DNA from: Corynebacterium uterequi | GTDB taxonomy: Bacteria; Actinomycetota; Actinomycetes; Mycobacteriales; Mycobacteriaceae | Assembly: GCF_001021065.1 (NCBI RefSeq) | Contig: NZ_CP011546.1 | Coordinates: 1,178,001-1,242,000 of the forward strand | Reading direction: 5' to 3' | DNA length: 64,000 nucleotides | Shown: in pieces, positions 9,094 through 18,921 of the stretch | Layout: each line of letters starts with the position of its first letter | Position numbering within the stretch: the first letter of the stretch is position 1 | The notes under the pieces: model-generated | Databases searched by the model: none | Seen by the model: only the letters and a program-made list of their open reading frames with translations | Told to the model about the DNA's origin: nothing | Position numbers and translations under genes: made by a program

Positions 9094-10457
9094 TGTCTGT
9101 CAGCATTCGCACCCGGGTCATTCTCGACACCATCGAGATGATCGAAAAGTACCGGCTGGACATCCGCACCGTGACCATGGGCATCTCCCTGCTCCAGTGT
9201 GCCCGCTCGACGATGTCCGCTACCGCGGAGGCGGTCTACGACCGTGTCACCTCCCAGGCGGCCCGCCTCGTGGAGGTCGCAGAAGGCATCGAGGCGGAGC
9301 TGGGCATCCCCATCGTCAATAAACGCATCTCGGTAACCCCCATCTCGCTCATCACCGCCGGCTGCGAAGGGTCGCCGGTCGAGGTCGCGAAGGCGCTCGA
9401 CGCCGCCGCTCGCGAGGTGGGCGTGAACTTCATCGGCGGTTACTCGGCCCTCGTCGACAAGGGGGCAACCACGTCCGAGAAGGCCCTCATCCGCTCCATC
9501 CCTGAGGCGCTGGCCACCACCGATATTGTGTGCGGATCGGTCAACGTCGCGTCGTCGCGCGCGGGCATCAACATGAATGCGGTGGGCCAGATGGGCCGCA
9601 TCGTCAAGCAGGCGGCCGAGGCCACGAAGGATGATTCCGCCATCGCGTGCGCGAAGTTTGTCGTGTTCTGCAACGCCGTGGGTGATAACCCCTTCATGGC
9701 TGGCGCGTTCCATGGCGTGTCTGAGCCGGACTGCGTCATCTCCGTGGGCGTGTCCGGGCCGGGCGTGGTGGACCGGGCGCTCGGCTCACTGGAGGGCGCC
9801 AGCCTCGACCAGGTGGCCGAGGAGGTCAAGAAGGCCGCGTTCAAGATCACCCGCTGCGGGCAGCTGGTGGGCACCATGGCCGCCGAGCGCCTCGGTGTGC
9901 CCTTCGGCATCGTGGACTTGTCGCTCGCGCCGACCGCCGAGATCGGCGATTCGGTGGCAGGCATCCTTGAGCACATGGGCCTGGACCAGGTGGGCACTCA
10001 CGGCACGACGGCAGCGTTGGCGCTGCTCAACGACGCGGTAAAGAAGGGCGGCATGATGGCGTCGACGCGCGTCGGCGGCCTGTCCGGCTCCTTCATCCCT
10101 GTTTCTGAGGACAAGGGAATGATCGACGCGGTGCGCGCCGGGAGCATCTCCATCGACAAGCTGGAGGCCATGACCTCTATCTGTTCGGTGGGGCTGGACA
10201 TGATCGCCATCCCGGGCGACACCCCGGCGGAGATCATTGCCGGGATCATCGCCGACGAGGCCGCGATCGGCATGATGAATCATAAGACCACCGCCGTGCG
10301 CGTGATCCCCGCCCCGGGGACGAAGGCCGGCGACGAGGTCAACTTCGGCGGGTTGCTGGGCTATGCCCCGGTCATCCCGGTTAACGAGGTGGGCAACGCG
10401 AAGTTCATCGACCGCGGCGGGTTCATCCCGGCACCCGTTCACGGCTTCCGCAACTAG
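9093..10457 (+). CDS. UPF0210 / DUF711 (PFL-like) family protein
   Basis: 454 residues, full family length. It has the DUF711 glycyl-radical-enzyme-like barrel but is not a glycyl radical enzyme: no C-terminal glycyl-radical motif is present. Recognisable stretches are [12 protein letters not shown] near the start, [15 protein letters not shown], and [13 protein letters not shown] in the second half. It is coupled to the ACT gene upstream, with the stop and start overlapping by one base. The pair is widely conserved and of unknown function; nucleotide or one-carbon metabolism have been suggested from context elsewhere. Confidence 0.88.
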   Translation: MSVSIRTRVILDTIEMIEKYRLDIRTVTMGISLLQCARSTMSATAEAVYDRVTSQAARLVEVAEGIEAELGIPIVNKRISVTPISLITAGCEGSPVEVAKALDAAAREVGVNFIGGYSALVDKGATTSEKALIRSIPEALATTDIVCGSVNVASSRAGINMNAVGQMGRIVKQAAEATKDDSAIACAKFVVFCNAVGDNPFMAGAFHGVSEPDCVISVGVSGPGVVDRALGSLEGASLDQVAEEVKKAAFKITRCGQLVGTMAAERLGVPFGIVDLSLAPTAEIGDSVAGILEHMGLDQVGTHGTTAALALLNDAVKKGGMMASTRVGGLSGSFIPVSEDKGMIDAVRAGSISIDKLEAMTSICSVGLDMIAIPGDTPAEIIAGIIADEAAIGMMNHKTTAVRVIPAPGTKAGDEVNFGGLLGYAPVIPVNEVGNAKFIDRGGFIPAPVHGFRN

Positions 10458-10536
10458 CCTCAATTCGGGCGCACCCCTGCCGGATGATAGGAATTAGGTA
10501 CTCAATTTTCATCTTCTTCCTAGACAAAGGGGTGCC

Positions 10537-12051
10537 ATGTCCCACCCGACTAGCGCCGCGCCCGACCAACGAGTCTCCGCCGGCGATGCTTCTTCTACAG
10601 CCGAAAGCCGTCAACTTAAGCGCTCCTTAAGCACCCGCCACCTGACGATGATTGCCGTCGGCGGGTCCATCGGCACCGGCCTGTTCGTCGCCTCCGGCGC
10701 GACGATTTCCCAGGCCGGGCCCGGCGGCGCACTGCTGGCCTACTCCCTGATCGGTCTCATGGTGTGGCTGGTGATGCAGTCCCTCGGCGAATTGGCCGCC
10801 TACCTTCCGCTGGCCGGCTCCTTCCAGGAGTACGGCACTCGGTTCGTCTCCCCGTCCTTCGGTTTCGCCATCGGCTGGAACTACTGGTTTAACTGGGCGA
10901 TCACGTTGGCCGCGGAGCTCGTCGCCGCTGCACTCGTGATGAAGTTCTGGTTCCCGGACGTACCGTCGATCGTGTGGTCGGCGCTCTTCCTTGCCGTTAT
11001 CTTCGGACTCAACGCGCTCTCCGCACGCGCGTACGGCGAGGGCGAGTTCTGGTTCGCTTCCATCAAGGTGGTGACCGTGCTCGTATTCGTGGTGCTGGGT
11101 GTGGCGATGATCGCCGGCATCCTCGGCGGCACCTCCCCCGGATTTGAGAATTGGATCGCCGGCGAGGCGCCCTTCGTCGACGGCTCCATCGGCGTCCTGG
11201 CCGTCTTTATCGCGGCCGGCTACTCCTTCCAGGGCACGGAGCTGGTGGGCGTGGCCGCCGGCGAGGCCCAGGATCCCGGCCGCACCCTGCCTAAGGCGAT
11301 CCGCACCATCTTCTGGCGCATCCTGCTGTTCTACATCGGCGCCATCGCGGTCATCGGTTTCCTCATCCCGTACACCGATCCGAACCTGCTCAACTCCGCT
11401 GAGGACAACATCTCCGTCTCCCCGTTCACGCTCGTGTTCGAGCGTGCCGGCATCGCCGTGGCTGCCTCGGTCATGAACGCGGTGATCCTCACCTCGGTGC
11501 TCTCCGCCGGCAACTCCGGGCTGTACGCCTCGGCGCGGATGCTCTACTCCATGGCGCGAAACGGCCTGGCCCCGCTGTATTTCACCAAGCTCAACAGCAA
11601 GCGGGTGCCGATGCGTGCGCTCGTGGCCACGACGGCAATCGGCGCGGTCGGTTTCATCACCTCCCTCGTTGGCGACGGCGCGGCGTACACCTTCCTGCTC
11701 ACTTTGAGCGCGCTGGCGGGCTTCCTTACCTGGATGGGTATCTCCTTGTGCCACCTGCGCTTCCGTCGCGCGCTCGACGCGCAGGGCGTGGCCTTGGAGT
11801 CGCTTCCCTACCGTGCGCCTTTCGGCCCGTGGGGTTCTATCTTGGCACTGGTCATGTGCTTCGCGGTGGTGCTGGGCCAGGCTTACGCCCCCATCGTCAG
11901 TGGCGGTAATCTGTGGGCGATTCTCACCCCTTACCTGGGCATTCCGGTGTTTGTTGCGCTGTGGGTGGGTCACCGCCTCGTCACCAAGATTCCGGGGCAC
12001 ACCCCGGCCACGGCGGACATTTCGCGCGACGACGCCGCCTACGAGAGCTGA
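10537..12051 (+). CDS. lysP: Lysine-specific permease (APC family, LysP-like)
   Basis: 504-residue amino-acid/proton symporter with about 12 membrane helices. The sequence follows E. coli LysP closely: RHLTMIAVGGSIGTGLFVAS at the start, then GWNYWFNWAITLAAELVAA, FSFQGTELVG-like and VILTSVLSAGNSGLYASAR. The N-terminal 30 residues are a hydrophilic tail. Lysine is the likely substrate, but related basic amino acids are possible. AAAGGGGTG precedes the ATG. A strong nested hairpin follows the stop codon and probably ends the transcript. Confidence 0.85.
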   Translation: MSHPTSAAPDQRVSAGDASSTAESRQLKRSLSTRHLTMIAVGGSIGTGLFVASGATISQAGPGGALLAYSLIGLMVWLVMQSLGELAAYLPLAGSFQEYGTRFVSPSFGFAIGWNYWFNWAITLAAELVAAALVMKFWFPDVPSIVWSALFLAVIFGLNALSARAYGEGEFWFASIKVVTVLVFVVLGVAMIAGILGGTSPGFENWIAGEAPFVDGSIGVLAVFIAAGYSFQGTELVGVAAGEAQDPGRTLPKAIRTIFWRILLFYIGAIAVIGFLIPYTDPNLLNSAEDNISVSPFTLVFERAGIAVAASVMNAVILTSVLSAGNSGLYASARMLYSMARNGLAPLYFTKLNSKRVPMRALVATTAIGAVGFITSLVGDGAAYTFLLTLSALAGFLTWMGISLCHLRFRRALDAQGVALESLPYRAPFGPWGSILALVMCFAVVLGQAYAPIVSGGNLWAILTPYLGIPVFVALWVGHRLVTKIPGHTPATADISRDDAAYES

Positions 12052-12058
12052 CCTCGCC

Positions 12059-12132
12059 TTTTCGCCCTTCGCTGTCACCGGGAGACGCATCGTGCGTCAG
12101 TGCTCGAGCTCGGTGACAGCGAAGGGCGAAAA
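12059..12132 (+). terminator. 22-bp perfect inverted repeat with nested hairpin after lysP
   Basis: Arms 12059-12080 and 12111-12132 are perfect reverse complements (22 bp). The 30-base loop contains a second hairpin, GACGCA-TCG-TGCGTC. The outer arms start with TTTT and end with AAAA. It lies 7 bases after the lysP stop, which fits a transcription terminator or an mRNA 3'-end stabiliser. There is no long U tract, so intrinsic termination would be of the U-poor type seen in actinobacteria. Confidence 0.7.
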
Positions 12133-12249
12133 CCTGTCTGGCCCCCGTCCGTGCGTCCCTTGCCGGGGGCACTGCGTCTCAAAAAACCAAGCAAGTATCC
12201 CGCCTCCTGGTACGATCATCTCAATCGATGAAACGACCAGGAGGTTTCT

Positions 12250-13227
12250 ATGGCTGTCACCACCGACACGACCACCGCCGGCACCTCAACCTCGCCGGAT
12301 GAAAGCCGCGCCGCCGTCCTCACTGTCACGGTGTTCCCGCTGTTCATCCTCGCCGGATCGATACTTGCCTACCTGGCCCCGGAACCCTTCCTGCCGCTGG
12401 GAGGTTTCATCACCTACTTCCTCATGGTCATCATGTTTTCCATGGGGCTGACCCTGACCCTGCCGGACTTTGCCGACGTCCTGCGTCGTCCCCTCATGGT
12501 GGGCCTGGGGGTGGTCTTCCAATACCTCATCATGCCGCTGGCTGCCCTGCTCGTAGCTAAGGTGATGGACCTCAACCCGGCCATCGCGGTGGGGCTCTAC
12601 CTGCTCGGATCCGTTCCCGGCGGCACCAGTTCCAACGTCATCTCCTACCTCTGCCGCGGCGACGTCGCCCTGTCTGTCACCATGACGAGCGTGTCCACCC
12701 TGCTCTCCCCCGTCATGACGCCCGTGTGGATGCTCGTGCTCGCCCGCACCGAAACCGAGGTCGACGGCGTGGGTATGGCATGGACACTGGCGCAGACCGT
12801 GCTCATCCCCGTCATCGGCGGGCTCATGCTGCGCTACTTCTTTGACCGGCAGGTCAGTGCGATCTCGCCCATCTTGCCGGCGGTGTCCATTCTCGGCATC
12901 GGTGGGGTGGTCTTTCCCACCGTCGCGAAGAACGGCGAACTCATCGTCGCGTCCGGCGTGGTGGTGGTCACCGCGGTGCTGGTCCACAATCTCCTCGGGT
13001 ACGTCATCGGCTATGCCGGCGCCAAGGCCTGCCGGTTCCCCGAGGCAGGGTGCCGCACCGTCTCGGCGGAAGTCTCTACGCAATCTGCCGGCCTGGCGTC
13101 CGCGATGGGGGCTAAGTTTTTCACCCCGGAGGCGGCGCTGCCCGGTGCGGTGGCCGCGGTGCTGCACAACATCACCGGCGCCATCTTCGCCGCCGTCATG
13201 CGTGCCGTGCCGCTGAAGAAGGACTAG
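12250..13227 (+). CDS. BASS-family (bile acid:sodium symporter-like) transporter
   Basis: 325-residue membrane protein with about 10 helices. Family motifs are present: MFSMGLTLTLPDF near residue 62, GSVPGGTSSNVISYL near 122 (the first discontinuous-helix sodium site), and EVSTQSAGLASAMG near 275 (the second). Bacterial BASS proteins carry organic acids such as pantoate or 2-keto acids; the substrate here cannot be told. AGGAGG lies 7 bases before the ATG. It is a single gene, with a convergent DtxR-family gene downstream. Confidence 0.85.
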   Translation: MAVTTDTTTAGTSTSPDESRAAVLTVTVFPLFILAGSILAYLAPEPFLPLGGFITYFLMVIMFSMGLTLTLPDFADVLRRPLMVGLGVVFQYLIMPLAALLVAKVMDLNPAIAVGLYLLGSVPGGTSSNVISYLCRGDVALSVTMTSVSTLLSPVMTPVWMLVLARTETEVDGVGMAWTLAQTVLIPVIGGLMLRYFFDRQVSAISPILPAVSILGIGGVVFPTVAKNGELIVASGVVVVTAVLVHNLLGYVIGYAGAKACRFPEAGCRTVSAEVSTQSAGLASAMGAKFFTPEAALPGAVAAVLHNITGAIFAAVMRAVPLKKD

Positions 13228-13273
13228 GCGCGGTCAGCCGCGGTTATCATCTATCGCCTGGTCAAGGGGCTCA

Positions 13274-13999
13274 TCAAGCCGGCGTAGACATGAGCGAGAC
13301 CCAGATCGCGGCGGCGGCACTGGGCCCGAGAGTGAGGGCGTTATTTCCGGTATCGGCGTGTGCCACGGTGTAGGCCTTGGCCGACACCGTGTCTGTGAAC
13401 GCCGGGCCTCGGGCGAGCCGGATCCGGGCGCCGGTGATGACGCCGTGCTGTGCCAGGTAACGCAGCAGCTCGGGATCCGCGTCGGAGATCCTCTCAACGC
13501 GCGCTTCGCAGCCGGCGTCGAGGGTTTCTCGGGGTAAGGCGCTTACCGCTATGGCGTCGAGGGTTTCGATGCGTCCGTCGCGGGTGGGGATGGGGTCGCC
13601 GTGGGGGTCGCGCATCGGGTAGTTGAGCTTGCGGGCCATGGCGTCGACGAGGGCGTTCGACGCCGCGTGTTCGAGCTTTTCGGCCTCGGCGTGGACTTCG
13701 TCCCAGGTGTAGCCGAGCTCGGCGACGAGGTAGGTCTCGATGAGCCGGTGGCGTCGCACCATGGCGACGGCAAGGTCGCGGCCGTGGTCGGTGAGTTCGA
13801 CGGCGCCGTAGTGGGTGTTGTCGAGCAGTCCTTGCTGGCTGAGCTTGCGCACCGCGTCGGAGGCGGAGGAGAGTGTGACGCCCACGCGGGCGGCGAGCGC
13901 GGTTTTGGTGACGGGGGCGTCGTCCCATTCGCGCAGCACCCATACGGCTTTGAGGTAGTTCTGGGTGCTCACCGGCAGGCTGTCGAGGTCTGGTGCCAT
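13274..13999 (-). CDS. mntR: DtxR-family metalloregulator, MntR-like
   Basis: 241 residues: winged-helix DNA-binding domain (about 1-75), metal and dimer domain (76-145), and a C-terminal FeoA/SH3-like domain (about 165-235). The metal-site residues His84, Glu88, His103, Glu107, Glu110 and His111 align with the family. The position of the DtxR cysteine ligand holds Glu107, as in Mn-sensing MntR (pattern ExxEH). The ATG at 13999 is chosen over a 29-codon longer frame: the upstream residues do not fit the family and TAGGAT sits at -13 to -8, as for a leaderless mRNA. It is divergent from nrdI-nrdF. Mn specificity is inferred, not shown. Confidence 0.82.
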   Translation of the reverse strand: MAPDLDSLPVSTQNYLKAVWVLREWDDAPVTKTALAARVGVTLSSASDAVRKLSQQGLLDNTHYGAVELTDHGRDLAVAMVRRHRLIETYLVAELGYTWDEVHAEAEKLEHAASNALVDAMARKLNYPMRDPHGDPIPTRDGRIETLDAIAVSALPRETLDAGCEARVERISDADPELLRYLAQHGVITGARIRLARGPAFTDTVSAKAYTVAHADTGNNALTLGPSAAAAIWVSLMSTPA

Positions 14000-14006
14000 G
14001 ACTGTG

Positions 14007-14012
14007 ATCCTA
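14007..14012 (-). promoter_or_regulatory. -10 box for leaderless mntR-like mRNA
   Basis: Read on the minus strand this is TAGGAT, positioned -13 to -8 from the ATG at 13999. No ribosome binding site is present, so a leaderless transcript is the simplest reading. Confidence 0.45.
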
Positions 14013-14052
14013 ACCAAGCTGTCTGTATCGGGCGGGTGCACCCACAATTGGA

Positions 14053-14072
14053 AACTACGGCGTAACGTAGTT
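14053..14072. promoter_or_regulatory. 20-bp inverted repeat in the mntR/nrdI divergent promoter
   Basis: AACTACG-N6-CGTAGTT, a perfect 7-bp inverted repeat with six bases between the arms. It ends at 14072, where the likely nrdI -10 (TATCGT, 14072-14077) begins, so a bound repressor would block nrdI-nrdF transcription. A second perfect palindrome, GGGTGCACCC, lies at 14034-14043. The spacing and symmetry fit a dimeric DtxR/MntR-type operator, but the bound protein is inferred. Confidence 0.5.
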
Positions 14073-14084
14073 ATCGTGTTCGGC

Positions 14085-15561
<1,477 letters not shown>

Positions 15562-15564
15562 ACC

Positions 15565-16143
15565 ATGTCCACCACCGTTACTAAGACCATCGCTGTCCTC
15601 GTGGGAAGCCTGCGCACAGGCTCCTACGCGAGGATCATCGCCCGCAACGCCATTGCGATGATGCCGGAGGGTTTTCACGCCGACATCATCGACATCGGGC
15701 ACCTTCCGCTGTACAACTTCGACTACGACGACCCCGCCGTTGACGACGTCGCCCTGCCGGAGTCCTACACCGCCTTCCGCGAACGCATCGCCCGCGCCGA
15801 CGGCATCCTCTTCGTCACCCCGGAGAACAACCGCACCATCCCGGCCGCACTGAAGAACGCCATCGACATCGGCTCTAAGCCGAATTCTGCCGTGGCGTGG
15901 AAGAACAAGCCGGCGGGCATCATCAGCCACTCCGTCGGGCGCATGGGTGGCTACAGCGCGCAGAAGAACCTGCGCCTGGCGTTGAGCTACTTCGACATGC
16001 CGCTGCCCGGCCAGCCGGAGGTGTTCCTGGGTAACTCGCCGACGCTCATTGGCGACGACGGCACCTTTACGCAGGACTCGACCGAGAAGTTCGTTGAGGA
16101 CTATGTCCACCGCTTCTGCCGGCTGGTTGAGCACAACGGATAA
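15565..16143 (+). CDS. NADPH-dependent FMN reductase-family flavoprotein
   Basis: 192-residue flavodoxin-fold reductase of the NADPH-dependent FMN reductase (azoreductase/chromate-reductase) family. The FMN phosphate loop is VLVGSLRTGSYAR near residue 12, the isoalloxazine loop is FVTPENNRTIPAALKNAID near 92, and GRMGGYSAQ is near 128. It starts 3 bases after the nrdF stop and is clearly in the same operon. NrdI works only when its flavin is reduced, so this enzyme could be the electron donor to NrdI or a supplier of reduced flavin. That link is inferred from gene order. It could instead be a general quinone/azo reductase. Confidence 0.85.
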   Translation: MSTTVTKTIAVLVGSLRTGSYARIIARNAIAMMPEGFHADIIDIGHLPLYNFDYDDPAVDDVALPESYTAFRERIARADGILFVTPENNRTIPAALKNAIDIGSKPNSAVAWKNKPAGIISHSVGRMGGYSAQKNLRLALSYFDMPLPGQPEVFLGNSPTLIGDDGTFTQDSTEKFVEDYVHRFCRLVEHNG

Positions 16144-16152
16144 GCGAAGACC

Positions 16153-16188
16153 CCGGGCAGGTACGCCCGGACACCCCTTGTAGAGGGG
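16153..16188 (+). terminator. Tandem hairpins ending the nrdI-nrdF operon
   Basis: Two short hairpins 10-45 bases after the stop: CCGGGC-AGGTAC-GCCCGG (16153-16170) and CCCCT-TGTAG-AGGGG (16174-16188). There is no U tract. Placement after the last gene of the operon suggests termination or 3'-end protection. Confidence 0.45.
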
Positions 16189-17283
16189 ACAATCTAGGCG
16201 GAAATACGTCTGCTGTCCCCGGTTTTCCCGGAGGGTGCGGCGCATCGCGATTTCGGGAACAGGGGCTCGAGTTCTCTCGCAGCTGGGGGCAAAAGGTGGA
16301 CAAGTGCCTTGGTATTTCGACATTTCGGGGCAAGGCATAATTCAGCAAGGCCCGCACCTCCAGGTGGCCACCCCACGAAGCAACCGAACCTCACTATGAA
16401 GCACAACCAGGATTGGCCGGAGCTAGACCTGGAATCTTTGCTGACTGGCCTCAATACGGCGACGGGCTATGCCACGAATCGGGTGGCGAAGCCGCATGAC
16501 GACGCCGACTATGACGTCTGGATTTCTGGGGAATTGCTGGCCGTGTAATCGCGGTACCGCATCCCTTATCGAAAAACGGCAGCCGCTACCGGTTGCCCCC
16601 CTTAATCCAGCGCTCATTTCTTCCGGTGCCGCGCACATGCATACCGTGAATTCCTTCACGGCTGGGAGCCCGCAGCAACTAACTCTGGCTGGCGCCACAG
16701 CCTCTTAGTTTTTGTCTGATTTCTCCATCCGCGCGACCAGTAGCGGGCGCATATTCAGATCTAACATCGAGTGCCTTGCGTTCAACCCGGATAGTGGCAA
16801 CCTTCTGGGCCGCCGCTATCAGCCGCTCAACTGCCTGACCGCAGCCTACGCACCCATCTGGGAAGAGGTCACGGGAAAACCGTAGGCGCCGGCCACTCCG
16901 GCGCACAATGCTGCTGAACGACGCCGCACAGCGGTCCTGGAACCACCCGCAGCCCGAGGCCTCCTGCATCTTCGAGAGCACGTTTACGGGTCTCGACTGA
17001 GAGGCGGGCTCGTCTCGCCGCCTACGAGAAGCTCTCCGCGGTTTAAACCCACATTCCGGTCCCCAGGGAGTCGAAACCGGCGGCTCCCCGGGGCCGTCAT
17101 CGCGCGTGTCGTGCACGCGCCACGCGTCGCGGGTGGCGTCGCCGCCCTCGTTCCCACCTCCGAGTCGGGTAAAGCGGGCACACATCCGCCGGCTGTCAGA
17201 CGTGCCGGCGGATACCTCCACTGATGTCCACTCCCACAGTTCTGGTGCGCTTTCCATTTGTTGCAAAGGTTTCTACCAGGGCT
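16189..17283. other. Low-coding stretch with hairpins at the start of an accessory patch
   Basis: About 1.1 kb with no recognisable gene. Small open frames exist: 16396-16548 on the plus strand (50 codons, MKHNQDWPELDLESLL at its start, no ribosome site), and a 192-codon frame on the minus strand from ATG 17257 to 16679 with no family resemblance and many Arg, Ser and Cys residues. Structure seen: hairpin GCGCCGG-CCACT-CCGGCGC at 16886-16904, hairpin ATCCGCCGG-N12-CCGGCGGAT at 17184-17213, and an inverted repeat TGCCTTG/CAAGGCA at 16305-16337. The stretch may be decayed coding DNA or the regulatory part of a mobile element. I cannot name a product. Confidence 0.5.
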
Positions 17284-17349
17284 GTTCGTATCATGTTCGT
17301 ATCTCGTTCGAGCGGTGTTCGATAGGCGTTCGAGTTGCGTTCGAGTAAC
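17284..17349. repeat. Six direct 11-bp iterons (GTTCG core)
   Basis: GTTCG begins at 17284, 17295, 17306, 17317, 17328 and 17339, exactly every 11 bases. The six units are GTTCGTATCAT, GTTCGTATCTC, GTTCGAGCGGT, GTTCGATAGGC, GTTCGAGTTGC and GTTCGAGTAAC. The invariant 5-base core is followed by A/T and a variable tail. An 11-base period is about one helical turn, so a protein would contact one DNA face repeatedly; it is not a coding repeat because 11 is not a multiple of 3. Such arrays occur in plasmid partition sites, replication origins and Xis or repressor sites. Confidence 0.8.
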
Positions 17350-17693
17350 CGAAAGGGGGCCTATTCTGGTGTAGTCACGACGTTCGAGGCATCGCTTTTA
17401 GTTTCGATTTCCTTGGAGTCTCGCCAGGCTTGGTTTCCGGAGACGGCTTCGGCAGTAGTGGTGCGTGGAAGCCTCTTCTTCCGTCCTTCCCAGCGAACGC
17501 TTGGAGAGCGCACCGGTTGGTGCACGTTTGAGCCCTCCCACTCCCCTACTTCTGATCGTCACGTGATTAATTGCCCGCCAGCAGCACACTGGACCTCTTT
17601 GAGGCGCTGATAGCAGCGAGGGGCGGTGCCTAGACTCGGAGTTGATGCTGCTTCACACTGTGTCCCTCGACGTTTCCGGCTGAAGGACTGACA
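17350..17693. other. Intergenic stretch between iterons and ABC-F remnant
   Basis: No recognisable gene. One further GTTCG copy lies at 17382, out of phase with the array (43 bases from the last unit). A plus-strand frame of about 80 codons runs through it but shows no family pattern and has no ribosome site. CCTAGACTCGG near 17628 contains a TAGACT -10-like motif upstream of the ABC-F remnant. Confidence 0.4.
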
Positions 17694-18284
17694 GTGTCTG
17701 TCATCGCTCTTAACTCAGTCGCCCTTTCTCTCGGCTCCCGGCTGGTTCTTGTCCGGGTGAGCAAGACGGTGGCAGCCACGGAACGCGCGATGGTCGTTGG
17801 TCCGAACGGTGCTGGCAAGCCGACGTTGCTCGGCGTGGTGGCCGGAACCGTGCAACCCGACTCCGGCTCAGCCATCTCCGTCGGAATGGATATCTCGCTT
17901 CCGGATGCGAACTCTTTTGGCGGCTCAGTTCAGAGCTATCTCCACGAGGCCTTGGCTCCGCTGCGCTCGTTGTCCGAGCGCTTCGAGGAGCTTTCTGCGG
18001 CCTTGATCGCTGGCGCTGAAGGACTCGACGCCCAATTTGACGAAACGCTGTCGCCGGGACAACGCGCTCGCGTAGGACTAGCTACACTGCTGATCCTCAA
18101 GCCTGAGGCGCTGATCCTTGACGAGCCGACCAACCACCTCGACGCCGCGGCGCTCTCCTTCCTCACACACACCGTGACGAACTGGCCTGGCCCGGCACTG
18201 ATGGCCAGCCACGACCGCTGGAACGGCCGACGCCTCGAACTCGTAGCTCCTGATGTGCGAGGTGCAAGCCACCCCCAAACGTAG
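17694..18284 (+). pseudogene. Decayed ABC-F (ribosome-associated ATPase) gene
   Basis: 196 codons that align with the first nucleotide-binding domain of an ABC-F protein (usually about 530 residues, two domains). Walker A is altered to GPNGAGKPT (Ser to Pro), the signature is LSPGQRARVGLA instead of LSGGQ, and Walker B ALILDEPTNHLD is intact. The switch SHDR is present, after which the frame leaves the family (RWNGRRLELVAPDV). The segment between Walker A and the signature is short, and the second ATPase domain is missing. The GTG start has GAAGGA upstream. Nearest relatives would be antibiotic-resistance or translation-factor ABC-F proteins. It is almost certainly inactive. Confidence 0.8.
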
Positions 18285-18378
18285 AAGGTGGTCGACTGCC
18301 AGATGGATTTTACGCGTAACGGCACTTAGCCTTGGCCCAACTGTCTAGCACGCCTTGGTTTCAGGGAAGGAGTTGGCG

Positions 18379-18918
18379 ATGGCCACCGCGCTCGATGTCG
18401 CTGCGTACATCACCGCCACTCATGGCGTCCAAGGTAAGGTCCGACTCCAGAAGCTCTGCTATCTAGCACAGGGTTGGCACTTGGCGTGGCAAGGCCGGCC
18501 CCTGTTCGATGATCCCCTGGAAGCCTGGGTGCATGGTCCGGTGTCCAAGGCAGTGTGGCGTTCGACCACTTATGGCGAAGGCAATGGTGAGCCGGCGTCG
18601 TTAAGTCCGCGCGAGAAGGAAGTCATCGACAGCGTGGCGGATTTCTATAAACATTTCAGTGTGGATGATCTAGTAGAATATAGTCATAATGACGCGTGGC
18701 GGGCGGCTCGCGGAGACCTTGGGCCCAAAGATCGGGGAAACCAGACGCTTAGCAATACTGACATCTACAGGTCTTTCGCCAAACGAGTGCTGCTTGGGTG
18801 TGAAGCTCCTAAGAAACCTCGGGTTATCAAACGTCTTGATGGCAGATCCTTTGCCGAGTCAATGGTAAGGGTTGATGAAGAACACAGGGAAATCCTGAAC
18901 CTTCTGGCGACGGTTTAA
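18379..18918 (+). CDS. Panacea-domain (DUF4065/SocA-like) antitoxin
   Basis: 179 residues; the ATG at 18379 is chosen because GGGAAGGAG lies 6 bases upstream. It carries the Panacea domain (PF13274) over most of its length, with the hallmark LQKLCYLAQGWHLAWQGRPL and the following EAWVHGPV near residues 28-56. Panacea proteins act as antitoxins against many unrelated toxins, and some act as proteolysis adaptors (SocA). The toxin gene, a Doc homologue, starts 3 bases after its stop, the standard antitoxin-first order. Base composition is clearly more AT-rich than the neighbours (TAGTAGAATATAGTCATAAT near 18670), consistent with recent acquisition. Confidence 0.88.
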   Translation: MATALDVAAYITATHGVQGKVRLQKLCYLAQGWHLAWQGRPLFDDPLEAWVHGPVSKAVWRSTTYGEGNGEPASLSPREKEVIDSVADFYKHFSVDDLVEYSHNDAWRAARGDLGPKDRGNQTLSNTDIYRSFAKRVLLGCEAPKKPRVIKRLDGRSFAESMVRVDEEHREILNLLATV

Positions 18919-18921
18919 GGA

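Noticed and set aside
17060..17095. tRNA-like fragment (AGTCGAAACC resembling a T-loop)
   Set aside because: No matching acceptor, D or anticodon arms could be folded around it.
17284..17349. CRISPR array or LexA boxes
   Set aside because: Repeats are 5 bases in an 11-base period, far too short for CRISPR; LexA sites need GTTC and GAAC in inverted order, whereas here all copies are direct.
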